NCBI GenBank assembly: GCA_963677625.2
Contig: CAXXSW010000007.1
Span: 372,001-436,000, forward strand
DNA: 64,000 nt
Direction: 5' to 3'
From: UBA1351 sp963677625
GTDB taxonomy: Bacteria > Bacillota > Clostridia > Lachnospirales > Vallitaleaceae
Below the pieces are notes generated by a model, which saw only the letters and a list, made by a program, of their open reading frames with translations, made no database searches and was not told the DNA's origin. How positions within the stretch are numbered: position 1 is the first letter of the stretch; each line of letters starts with the position of its first letter. The position numbers and the translations under genes were made by a program. Of this stretch, positions 28,262 through 36,468 are shown piece after piece.

Positions 28262-28368
28262 GCTAATCTCCTTCTTTATACTTTACAAGACTGTAGACAT
28301 AACTTTATCATCAGGAGAATATGGCTTAAGTGGGACATAATTCTCTTTTTTCTTTTAACTATACGAAA

Positions 28369-29580
28369 TCAGCTGTTAAATATAAACTGATTAATGGCAT
28401 TACCAGCCGCAGATAAAGCACCACCATAGGCATTAAAAGCCTTAAAAACAAACTCCACTTTTCCCCAACGATTTTGTGATAAATGAATATCTACGTATTC
28501 AAGAAACTTAGACTTTATTGCTTCATTTGACATTATATATGCATCAACAACAACCATTTCAGGGCTAATGAATTTAATGACATTGCAAATACCAATTGCT
28601 AAATATTTGACAGCAGAATCCAGAATCTCCAATACTTCCTCATCACCTTCTCCTGCAGCTTCCATAACTTCTTCTATTCCAAACTTATGTCTTTTCTCAA
28701 CAATATTTTTTAATATATTACATTGATTGGCAGCACATTTTTCTTTAGCCCTATTGATAATACCAACCTCTGCCGCATATAGGTCCAGACAACCATAGTC
28801 TCCACATCTTGGGCACTGGGGACCATCAACTTCAATAGCCATGTGACCAAGTTCACCTGCACCTGCTACTTTTCTACTCAATATACTATTTTTAATCATC
28901 AAGGGGCATGCTATACCTTGTGAAACAAACAAATATGCAAAAGATTCAGCTCTGTTATCTTCAAATAATCCTTCAGCTATCGCTCTAGTTGTTACATTGT
29001 TATCTACAACAACCGGCATTCCAAAATAATTTTTAAGATCTCTTTCAATATGATGATTAGTCCAAGTAATCCAGGCTGTACTCTTAAGCTCACCTGTTTT
29101 ATGGTTGACTATCCCCGGAATTCCAAATCCCATTGCATGTATACGGTCACTATCCATACCTGATTCCAAAATAAAGGCATCTACTTCCCTGTAAATTGCA
29201 TTCATGGTTTCATCATATTCGCCAATTTTCAATTGGGTATGTTTCTCTATAACAAGATTTCCATTAAGGTCTGTTATGACCATATAAAGCCCTCTAGGAC
29301 TTATCTCCAAACCAATAAAATAAGTATAATCAGGAACAGTCTCCAGCATAATAGGTCTACGTCCTATAATAGTTTCGTCTACTGCTTCACTTGCAACTTC
29401 TCTAACAAGGCCTTCTTCAATTAAGTGAGCTACATTATTCGTTATTGTTGCCGGAACCAGCCCTAAAAGAGTAGCTATCTCAGCTCTTGAAATTGGCGAA
29501 TACTGGTATATGACTTTCTTTATTAAATTGATGTTTGTTTTCTTAGCTTTTGGAAGATTGATCCCTTTATTTATACTCAT
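28369..29580 (-). CDS. ROK-family transcriptional repressor
   Basis: 403 residues. N-terminal winged helix (SRAEIATLLGLVPATITNNVAHLIEEGLV, ~31-59) followed by a ROK sugar-binding domain with the family signature ELGH (243-246) and the zinc cysteines Cys256, Cys259 and Cys264 (CPRCGDYGC). Such proteins (XylR/NagC type) bind AT-rich palindromes and release them on binding a sugar or sugar phosphate. Start follows GAAGGTGAAAAA; a TTTAATNAATNAA site sits 20 bases upstream, suggesting autoregulation. Four further copies mark the LarA-like gene, the importer, the kinase-aldolase-isomerase operon and the MFS-GH3 operon. Confidence 0.9.
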   Translation of the reverse strand: MSINKGINLPKAKKTNINLIKKVIYQYSPISRAEIATLLGLVPATITNNVAHLIEEGLVREVASEAVDETIIGRRPIMLETVPDYTYFIGLEISPRGLYMVITDLNGNLVIEKHTQLKIGEYDETMNAIYREVDAFILESGMDSDRIHAMGFGIPGIVNHKTGELKSTAWITWTNHHIERDLKNYFGMPVVVDNNVTTRAIAEGLFEDNRAESFAYLFVSQGIACPLMIKNSILSRKVAGAGELGHMAIEVDGPQCPRCGDYGCLDLYAAEVGIINRAKEKCAANQCNILKNIVEKRHKFGIEEVMEAAGEGDEEVLEILDSAVKYLAIGICNVIKFISPEMVVVDAYIMSNEAIKSKFLEYVDIHLSQNRWGKVEFVFKAFNAYGGALSAAGNAINQFIFNS

Positions 29581-29600
29581 TTTTTCACCTTCGACCTTAA

Positions 29601-29613
29601 TTTAATTAATCAA
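29601..29613 (+). promoter_or_regulatory. Proposed ROK operator, site B (autoregulatory)
   Basis: TTTAATTAATCAA, 20 bases upstream of the ROK start codon, within a longer AT-rich dyad (29596-29620). Matches the shared consensus TTTAATNAATNAA. Confidence 0.5.
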
Positions 29614-29629
29614 ATTATTATATCAAAGA

Positions 29630-29652
29630 ATGCCCCTTTATAAAAGGGGCAT
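29630..29652 (-). terminator. Terminator of the importer operon
   Basis: Stem ATGCCCCTTT / AAAGGGGCAT with a tight loop, 12 bases after the binding-protein stop codon, followed on the minus strand by TCTTTGATAT. It separates the importer from the ROK promoter. Confidence 0.75.
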
Positions 29653-29664
29653 CCTAAACAATGA

Positions 29665-31212
29665 TTAATTTAATTCTTTATATTGTTCTGCTCCATAATC
29701 TTTCATAGGGTCCCAGTTAGGAAAATCTAATGAATCAATTGTAGTTCCTACTGCTTCACAGGCTCTTGTCCACTCTGCAGTCAAGTCGTCAGATAAAGAC
29801 GTATATGATGATTCATAATCATCAAGACCACCGGATAAAACACCTTGGAATAAATTTCCAATACTAGGTTGTACATCTACAACTTTATTATAGAAATCAT
29901 ATATTTTAGGATCTCTCACCGTTGCAATCGGATAAGTAGCTGCAGTTTCGTTAGCAATGTTAAAGTACTCTATAACTCTTTCATTAGTCATATTAGCCTC
30001 TGTTACACCTTTAACGATGGAAACACGTCCACCTTTTGATACTAAATCATCTTGATAAGTATATTTATCACTACCATAATTATACATAGCTGCTAAATAT
30101 TCAGCTGCTTCTTTAGGATGTTCACTATTGGCATATACTCCCATCCAAGCACCATATTCAGGAGTAGAAATTTTTCCTTTTTGTCCACTGTCAGGTACAG
30201 GAACTGCCATAGTTCCAAAGTTCATATCTGGATGAGTGCTTTCCCAAACACCTATACACCATACACCTTGATCGATAAAAGCTGCTTGACCTTGCGCAAA
30301 GTATTCTCTAGCTTCTGGTGCACTAATGTTTATTGAGTCAGGATGAATATCACCGTGGTCATAAAGCGTCTTAAATAATTTAGTTGCCTCTAAAACTGCT
30401 TGTGAATCATAGTTTATTCTTCCACCGTCTACTAGTGCTTTTGAGAAGTCAGGTAATTTAGCTCCTCCCACATTTGCAAATGCTTGTAATAAGGCATAAA
30501 CCCTGTTCACTTGTTTACCACCTTCAATAAATGCATAATAGTCACCATTTCCTGCTTCAGTAATCTGGTCACATACATCAATAAATTCTGAGTAGGTAGT
30601 TGGAACTTCTGTTACACCTGCTTTTTCAAAAACATCTTTGTTATAGAAAATCAGTTGATTAGTTTGGGTAGCAACCTCAGGAATTGTATAGTAATTCCCA
30701 TTAAGCATAGCAACACCTTCTGCTTTTGCAGGGTCAATAATTGTATCCCAAAATTCGTCTGGTAAGTAATCATTAAGTGGAACAAACCAATTCTCTGCAA
30801 TTGCTGTTGGTAATGTAATTCCTACTGGAATCGGGAACAAGTCAGGAGCTTCTCCGGATTTAATAGATGTAACAACTGAAGATTTAAAAGCATCAATAGT
30901 CATTGTTGTATATTCAATCGTAATATTTGGATGCTCTTCCATGTAAACCTTGTCAAATGCTCTTCTCACTTCAGCTGTTGAATCACTCCAGTCCACAACT
31001 TTTAGTGTAATAGGTTCATCAGAACTAGCACTTTCACTAGAGTCACCTTTTGAAGAATCGTCCTTGTCAGAAGTGCTGTCTTCTTTTTGTGCTGTTGAGT
31101 CACTTTCTTTTTTTTCTTTGTCATCTGTAGATGTCGTAGGAACCCCACAACCGGCTAATAGTGAAACCACCATTGCCATAACGAGTAACATAGTTAAAAT
31201 TTTCTTTCCCAT
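29665..31212 (-). CDS. Extracellular sugar-binding lipoprotein (CUT1 importer)
   Basis: 515-residue family 1 solute-binding protein. Lipoprotein signal with LAGC (Cys22), then a Lys/Asp/Ser linker to ~70, then a maltose-binding-like domain (ITLKVVDWSDSTAEVRRAFDKVYMEEHPNITIEY cut into usual blocks, PDLFPIPVGI, NGNYYTIPEVATQTNQLIFYNKDVFEKAGV). Last gene of the importer operon permease-permease-binding protein, with a terminator just after it. No ATPase gene is included. The operon has an upstream ROK-type site, so the ligand should feed the isomerase-kinase-aldolase module. Confidence 0.9.
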   Translation of the reverse strand: MGKKILTMLLVMAMVVSLLAGCGVPTTSTDDKEKKESDSTAQKEDSTSDKDDSSKGDSSESASSDEPITLKVVDWSDSTAEVRRAFDKVYMEEHPNITIEYTTMTIDAFKSSVVTSIKSGEAPDLFPIPVGITLPTAIAENWFVPLNDYLPDEFWDTIIDPAKAEGVAMLNGNYYTIPEVATQTNQLIFYNKDVFEKAGVTEVPTTYSEFIDVCDQITEAGNGDYYAFIEGGKQVNRVYALLQAFANVGGAKLPDFSKALVDGGRINYDSQAVLEATKLFKTLYDHGDIHPDSINISAPEAREYFAQGQAAFIDQGVWCIGVWESTHPDMNFGTMAVPVPDSGQKGKISTPEYGAWMGVYANSEHPKEAAEYLAAMYNYGSDKYTYQDDLVSKGGRVSIVKGVTEANMTNERVIEYFNIANETAATYPIATVRDPKIYDFYNKVVDVQPSIGNLFQGVLSGGLDDYESSYTSLSDDLTAEWTRACEAVGTTIDSLDFPNWDPMKDYGAEQYKELN

Positions 31213-31285
31213 AACTTACCTCCAATTATTTACTTGTTATTTATACATACAAAGGTCTCAAAAAACCTTTAGTAACATTGGTAAA

Positions 31286-32152
31286 TCAACTCTTAACTGC
31301 TCCTGCTACACCATCAATAAAATATTTTTGTAGTGAAATATATAGAATAATTACAGGAATAATTGCAATAGTTCCCCCAGCGGCAATTCCAGTCCAGTCT
31401 ACAGTATTCTCACCTTTAAAAGCGTATAGACCAATAGCAAGCGTCCTAGATTCCGGGTTATTCAATGTAAGTACAAGTGGCTTCAAAAAGTCATTCCAAG
31501 TCCATGTTGACTCCATGATCAAAACCGTTGTCGCTATTGGCTTGGCTAAAGGAAACATTACTGATATAAAAATTCTAAAAAAGCCACAACCATCAATCAT
31601 TGCTGCCTCTTCTAATTCCTTAGGTAACTGACTAAAATAGCTCATAAACAAGAGTACAAATATAACGTGAGCACCACCTGCCGTCGCTAGAATAACCCCT
31701 GTCTTCGTACCAAGGAGTCCCATGGACCTTACAATCTCATACATTGGAATAATCGTACTTACGATTGGTATAGATATCGAGGAGAGAAATATAACCAATA
31801 TAACCTTCTTTCCTATAAAGTCATATCTACCAAACACATATCCAGATAAGGATGTCATAATCAGAACAAAAAGCACTACAAAAAATGTAATTACAGCTGT
31901 ATTAAAAAAATATAAACCAAAGTTATCAATTGACCAAACCCGAACAATATTATCAAAAGTTGGGCTTTCAGGTAACAGCGACAATTTATTTCTGAAAAAC
32001 TCATCATCACTCTTAAAGGAAGCTGTTAGCATCCATAAGAAGGGATACATCCAAATCACTGCTATACCAGTTAAAATTACATGAGTAGCCAAACCTTTTA
32101 TTTGACGCCATGTTTTGCCAGTATTCTTATTGTCTCCTACTATTTGCAACAT
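31286..32152 (-). CDS. Carbohydrate ABC transporter permease, CUT1 (MsmG/MalG type)
   Basis: 288 residues, six membrane segments; EAA loop KELEEAAMIDGCGFFRIFISVMFPLAKP with the docking glycine; C-terminus LQKYFIDGVAGAVKS typical of MalG-like subunits. Start follows AGGGAGGACTGAAT. 12 bases downstream of its partner permease. Confidence 0.93.
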   Translation of the reverse strand: MLQIVGDNKNTGKTWRQIKGLATHVILTGIAVIWMYPFLWMLTASFKSDDEFFRNKLSLLPESPTFDNIVRVWSIDNFGLYFFNTAVITFFVVLFVLIMTSLSGYVFGRYDFIGKKVILVIFLSSISIPIVSTIIPMYEIVRSMGLLGTKTGVILATAGGAHVIFVLLFMSYFSQLPKELEEAAMIDGCGFFRIFISVMFPLAKPIATTVLIMESTWTWNDFLKPLVLTLNNPESRTLAIGLYAFKGENTVDWTGIAAGGTIAIIPVIILYISLQKYFIDGVAGAVKS

Positions 32153-32164
32153 ATTCAGTCCTCC

Positions 32165-33091
32165 CTAGTTAACACTTTTTTCTAACTTAGTTTTAAATGA
32201 GTTGAGTATCACACCGACTGTGATGACAACTACACCGAATATAGTTGCTGCTGCACTGGCATAACCCAATCTTGGTAGTCCCATTTCTGATGAAAAAGCC
32301 ATTCGATACACATAAGTTGCAATAACCTCTGTTGAATAGAAAGGACCACCATCTGTCATGGTCTTGATAATATCAAAAACCTTTAAGGCATTGATAAAAC
32401 AAAGAATGGAGATAACACCAGCTACTGGTTTAATTAAGGGAAGTGTAATCAAGAAAAAGGTTTTCCTGCTACTAGCTCCATCAACCCTAGCCGCTTCAAT
32501 AACGTCCTTAGGAACACTGGATAAACCAGCCAACCAGTAAATCATATACATTCCCATACTCTTCCAAATCGAAATAACCAAAACCGTTCCTAACGCATAT
32601 TTCCCGTTCCCTAGAAAGTTAATCGCCTTACTAATAATTCCCGTATTAACTAACAAGGCATTTGCAGGCCCTTGAACACTCCAAATGAAAACCATTATGA
32701 TACCAACGATTGAAGTGGTTGTAACTACCGGTGCAAAATAAAAGGTTCTGTAAATAGTTCTTCCTTTTAACATTTCATTATTCAAAACATAGGCAAAGAA
32801 TAAAGACACCGTTAACTCCAATGGAACAAATAATGCAGCAAATTTAAAGCTGTTCTTAAAAGCATTCCAAAACTGTTGATCTGTCAATAATTTTTTGTAG
32901 TTATCAAATCCAATGAACTCAGCGTAAGAAGTCAACCCAGACCAATCTAGAAAAGAATAAATAATACTAGTAATAATTGGCCAACCTTGAAAGAGAATAT
33001 AAAATATCAATGCTGGCATGACGAAAGCCCATGCCCATAGGTTGATTTTCAGCTGTTTGTAAAACATTCTTTTACTTTTTTGCTTTTTCAT
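32165..33091 (-). CDS. Carbohydrate ABC transporter permease, CUT1 (MsmF/UgpA type)
   Basis: 308 residues with a basic N-terminus, six membrane segments and EAA loop VPKDVIEAARVDGASSRKTFFLITLPLIKP. A GTG three codons upstream is in frame, but ATG at 33091 follows AGGGTGG with better spacing. First gene of the importer operon; a ROK-type site lies 40 bases upstream. Confidence 0.93.
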   Translation of the reverse strand: MKKQKSKRMFYKQLKINLWAWAFVMPALIFYILFQGWPIITSIIYSFLDWSGLTSYAEFIGFDNYKKLLTDQQFWNAFKNSFKFAALFVPLELTVSLFFAYVLNNEMLKGRTIYRTFYFAPVVTTTSIVGIIMVFIWSVQGPANALLVNTGIISKAINFLGNGKYALGTVLVISIWKSMGMYMIYWLAGLSSVPKDVIEAARVDGASSRKTFFLITLPLIKPVAGVISILCFINALKVFDIIKTMTDGGPFYSTEVIATYVYRMAFSSEMGLPRLGYASAAATIFGVVVITVGVILNSFKTKLEKSVN

Positions 33092-33130
33092 GTTTACCAC
33101 CCTAATTATAAAATTTTGCCAGTTACTTTA

Positions 33131-33143
33131 TTTAATAAATTAA
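33131..33143 (+). promoter_or_regulatory. Proposed ROK operator, site C
   Basis: TTTAATAAATTAA, 40 bases upstream of the importer start codon. Extended similarity with site D (reverse strand) reaches 18 of 20 bases across TTTAATAAATTAATTAAGTG. Confidence 0.55.
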
Positions 33144-33247
33144 TTAAGTGTTTATTAGATGTTATCACGTTTCAACGCATCTGTCAATAATAATGAAAAA
33201 ACTACTAAAAAAAATCTTTTTTTGTGCAATATACTCAACAAACATCC

Positions 33248-33982
33248 TTATCTTAGCAAGGTATACATTGATAGGCCAAGATTATACACCCCCATAAATA
33301 ATATAAAACTATACACAAATCGAGTATATTTTTCCTTATTCTTTATCTTAATCTTCTGAATTCCTATATAAGCACCAATAGAAACTCCAACACCACCTGC
33401 TAGACAATATAAAAGAATTGATCCCTTAATATCCCCGCTAAAAGTAAACAACCACAAACGGTAGAAACTCATAATTAAGAAAATAGCCTGTATAGATCCA
33501 ACATGAGACTGCCTTGATTTTGTCGTCTTTAATGTATACATTGCTAGTGGAGGTCCGGGAATTGACATCATCCCCATAAACAAACCACTTATAAAGCCCA
33601 GTGTTAGTCCAAATATTTTTATTGATCTAACTTTCATGTCATGATTCATCATCATCCAAATGGCAATTAGTATAAGAAAAAGGGACATTATGACCTTAAG
33701 TATATAGTCCGGTAAAGACTCAAGAACCCGAAATCCTATATAGCCACCAATGCCCAGAGGAATCAATGGCAATGCAACGACCTTAAAATCAATGTATTTG
33801 TAATATTCTTTAATCACCACAAAACTAAGTGCAAATCCGCTAATCAGTATAATAATTGCTATAGTTTTAACTGGTAATACAATGGACATTAATCCCATTA
33901 AAATCATTCCATAACCAATACCAATAACTGATTGGACAACACCTCCTATAATGGCTATGAGAAGTATAAGAGCCAAAATCAT
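33248..33982 (-). CDS. TauE/SafE-family membrane transporter (sulfite/organosulfonate export type)
   Basis: 244-residue integral membrane protein with the two-repeat TauE/SafE (former DUF81) pattern: GGVVQSVIGIGYGMILMG in the first half and GFISGLFMGMMSIPGPPLAMY in the second, about eight membrane segments. Family members move sulfite, sulfoacetate and other anions, usually outwards. It starts 2 bases after the stop of the isomerase-like gene with no good ribosome binding site of its own, implying translational coupling with that gene. It is the last gene of the kinase-aldolase-isomerase operon, so its cargo is probably an end product of that pathway. An A8-TC-T7 tract at 33207-33223 could be a weak terminator. 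Confidence 0.82.
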   Translation of the reverse strand: MILALILLIAIIGGVVQSVIGIGYGMILMGLMSIVLPVKTIAIIILISGFALSFVVIKEYYKYIDFKVVALPLIPLGIGGYIGFRVLESLPDYILKVIMSLFLILIAIWMMMNHDMKVRSIKIFGLTLGFISGLFMGMMSIPGPPLAMYTLKTTKSRQSHVGSIQAIFLIMSFYRLWLFTFSGDIKGSILLYCLAGGVGVSIGAYIGIQKIKIKNKEKYTRFVYSFILFMGVYNLGLSMYTLLR

Positions 33983-33984
33983 AA

Positions 33985-35256
33985 TTATTGTTTTAAGCTT
34001 TCAAACATATAATGTTTGTACGCTTCAACTCCTGGTTGGTCAAAAGGATTAACACCTAAAATACTCGCCGAAGTATAACACGCCATTTCATAAAAATAGA
34101 ACATTTGACCAAAATAATATGCATTTAATTCCGGAACTTCCAGAGTCATACATGGAATATTCCCATCAGAATGAGCCTGCAAGGTCGCCTTAAAGGCTAT
34201 TTGATTAATATCATGGAAGTCTTTACCATCTAGATAATCAAAATAATCTGAACTTTCATCAGGTTCAACTATGAGTTCTTCCAAGGGTTTCTTAATATTG
34301 ACGAAGGTTTCAAATAGATTCTTTTTCCCTGACTGTATCCATTGACCAAGAGAATGTAAATCCTCACTAAAAGAAGCCGCTGATGGGAAAACACTCTTGT
34401 CATCCTTACCTTCACTTTCACCAAAAAGCTGAATCCACCATTTACTGAAATAAGCAAGAGAAGGCTCAAAATATGTCAGTAGTTCAATCGCATATCCCAT
34501 ATTATAAAGCTTATTTCTTACAATGCTATAAGTCAATACGTCTGCATCCTCACTCTTTTCTGTCAAAATTGATGCTTTCATGTCCTTCCCACCTTGAATA
34601 AGTGCCTTAAGGTCAATCCCTGCCACTGCAATAGGGAAAAGACCAACAGGTGATAAAACAGAGAAACGTCCTCCAACAGGGATAGGGAAAGGCAAGAAAA
34701 GATAGCCTTTATCTTTGGCTAATACTTCCAAGCTACTTCCTCCCGGTGACCCGGTTGCAATAATACGTTTTGCTGCACCTTCAAGACCATAGGTTTTCTC
34801 AAGCCTTTGACGAATCATTCTAAAACATAAGCCAGGTTCCAAAGTAGCAAAGTTCTTTGCAATGACATTCACATAAACAGACTTACCTTCCATCTGATCG
34901 AGAATATCCTTCATATACTTAGGAGACAGGTTATTACCTGAATAGATAATATCCGGTCCATCCGTTTGTAACGCTTTTATAATAGCCCTTGCCCCTTGAT
35001 TAGAGCCTCCTACACCAATAAGTATAAAAAGATCCGCATCAGCTCTCACTTCTTCTGCTTTTTTTTCTATAGTCAAAACAACTTCATCATTAGCAATTTC
35101 TTCTAAATCCATCCAACCAAGAACTTGATCACCATCATTTTTTTCAGACTCTAATATTCTCGAGTACATAGCTTTATGCTTTTCTCTTTCCTCTTTAAGT
35201 TCCGCCTGACTAATGAATGGATCCATTCGGCTGAAATCCATAGATAGCTTATTCAT
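33985..35256 (-). CDS. Glucose-6-phosphate-isomerase-like protein with altered phosphate loop
   Basis: 423 residues, close in layout to Bacillus-type Pgi (~450). Catalytic elements are kept: VGGRFSV (Arg197), GESEGKD (Glu280), DLHSLGQ (His301), NPFDQPGVEAYK (Lys414). The loop that grips the 6-phosphate normally reads SKSGTT or SKTFTT; here it is AKNFAT (133-138), replacing the first Ser by Ala, the Ser/Thr after Lys by Asn and another Thr by Ala. The other phosphate-side Ser85 in GVGGS stays. Likely an aldose-ketose isomerase for a hexose with a different C6 group (inference). Start follows GGGAGGTTTAT. Third gene of the kinase-aldolase-isomerase-TauE operon. Confidence 0.85.
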   Translation of the reverse strand: MNKLSMDFSRMDPFISQAELKEEREKHKAMYSRILESEKNDGDQVLGWMDLEEIANDEVVLTIEKKAEEVRADADLFILIGVGGSNQGARAIIKALQTDGPDIIYSGNNLSPKYMKDILDQMEGKSVYVNVIAKNFATLEPGLCFRMIRQRLEKTYGLEGAAKRIIATGSPGGSSLEVLAKDKGYLFLPFPIPVGGRFSVLSPVGLFPIAVAGIDLKALIQGGKDMKASILTEKSEDADVLTYSIVRNKLYNMGYAIELLTYFEPSLAYFSKWWIQLFGESEGKDDKSVFPSAASFSEDLHSLGQWIQSGKKNLFETFVNIKKPLEELIVEPDESSDYFDYLDGKDFHDINQIAFKATLQAHSDGNIPCMTLEVPELNAYYFGQMFYFYEMACYTSASILGVNPFDQPGVEAYKHYMFESLKQ

Positions 35257-35285
35257 ATAAACCTCCCGATATTATGTTTTTATAA

Positions 35286-36431
35286 TTATATATAACGTTT
35301 TTTCATGTCTTCTAAGGTCAGTTTTTCAATTTTAGGACCATATCCCACGCCCCCAAATTTAACAACCAAAGTGGCAACTACTTCTTTAACCCCTGCCTTA
35401 ATCAGGTCATTAACAAGCCTTACGTCTTCATCAGGAATTGTATTATAGAGAAGGGTATCCATTATTGGAGTCAAATAATAACGTGGATCAAAAGCTTCCG
35501 GTTTCATCTCCATTAATCTATATATTTCACCAATTGAAGCCGACTTTTGTTTATCAGGATATGCCTTAAAGAATTCGCGTATATTCCTCGTCACAGCCAA
35601 TCTTAGATCAGTGTCCACATTTATCTTTCCGATTCCTGCAGGTATAACCTGTACCAATTCATCTACCGGTATTCCATAGGCATTCTGAACGTTGCCTCCT
35701 GCCTTGTTAAGTTCTTCAACTATATATGCAGGAACCGTAGATGATCCATGAGACACCAACATGCCAAATAAATTTTCATGTTTCAGGTTTTCCATTGTTG
35801 CAATAGCTATTTCTTTTCTCAGTTTGGCATTTTTCCCTTTATTGGCCCCATGCATAGTTCCATAAGAAATAGCCAAGGCATCTACACCTGTTTTCTTAAA
35901 GAAATCAACAGCTTTTAAAGGGTTGGTATAGGTAGACTTATCTGAAAAAACATGATCTTCTACACCAGCAAGCACACCTAACTCTCCTTCAACAGAAACA
36001 CCATAAGGGTGGGCATATTTAACAATTTCTCTTGTTAACTCAACATTTTCATCATAAGCTAGGTGGGACCCATCAATCATAACTGATGTAAACCCACCAT
36101 CAATGGCTGCCTTAACAGATTCAAAATCTTTTCCATGGTCTAGATGAATAGCAATGGGAATCTTACTCTTCTCACCAATATGGCGGATGGCATCAGCAAT
36201 TCTCTTTGCGCCAACCCTTTTATCTTCTATAGTAGAGTTAAAAAAATCTTTTCTGCCACCCATAAAGCCATTAGCTAAATCAGCCGCTTGTAAAATAGCT
36301 CCTGCTCGAAACATTTCATGTACTTCAATAACAGCTTCAGCTTGGGAAATTGAATTTACGTTGAAAGCCCCATAGGCATAACCATATTTATTAGCTGCCT
36401 CCAACAAAGGTCGTAATGGAATAATTGACAT
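35286..36431 (-). CDS. Class II (zinc) aldolase, fructose-bisphosphate-aldolase family
   Basis: Cleaves a ketose 1-phosphate derivative to DHAP and an aldehyde. 381 residues. Zinc/catalytic residues: Asp98-His99 in HLDHG, His194 in YGTMHGANK, His228 in SHGSSTVP; DHAP-binding NVDTDLR (271-277) is kept, as is DPR (315-317), the arginine region that contacts the distal phosphate in the family. It has an extra C-terminal ~45 residues (GVGYGPKIEKLTLEDMKKRY) and an unusual GGRKDFFNS insert near residue 60. Start follows AAAAAGGAGACTGAG. Between the kinase and isomerase genes. Confidence 0.88.
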   Translation of the reverse strand: MSIIPLRPLLEAANKYGYAYGAFNVNSISQAEAVIEVHEMFRAGAILQAADLANGFMGGRKDFFNSTIEDKRVGAKRIADAIRHIGEKSKIPIAIHLDHGKDFESVKAAIDGGFTSVMIDGSHLAYDENVELTREIVKYAHPYGVSVEGELGVLAGVEDHVFSDKSTYTNPLKAVDFFKKTGVDALAISYGTMHGANKGKNAKLRKEIAIATMENLKHENLFGMLVSHGSSTVPAYIVEELNKAGGNVQNAYGIPVDELVQVIPAGIGKINVDTDLRLAVTRNIREFFKAYPDKQKSASIGEIYRLMEMKPEAFDPRYYLTPIMDTLLYNTIPDEDVRLVNDLIKAGVKEVVATLVVKFGGVGYGPKIEKLTLEDMKKRYI

Positions 36432-36468
36432 CTCAGTCTCCTTTTTCTAGCGTTTTATCGCCTTTCAT

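Noticed and set aside
31278..31631. 117-codon frame on the plus strand inside the permease gene
   Set aside because: Hydrophobic shadow of the EAA-loop region on the opposite strand; no independent start signal.
33207..33223. A8-TC-T7 tract after the TauE gene as a terminator
   Set aside because: No G-C pairs in the stem; at most weak termination, so it is only mentioned with the TauE gene.
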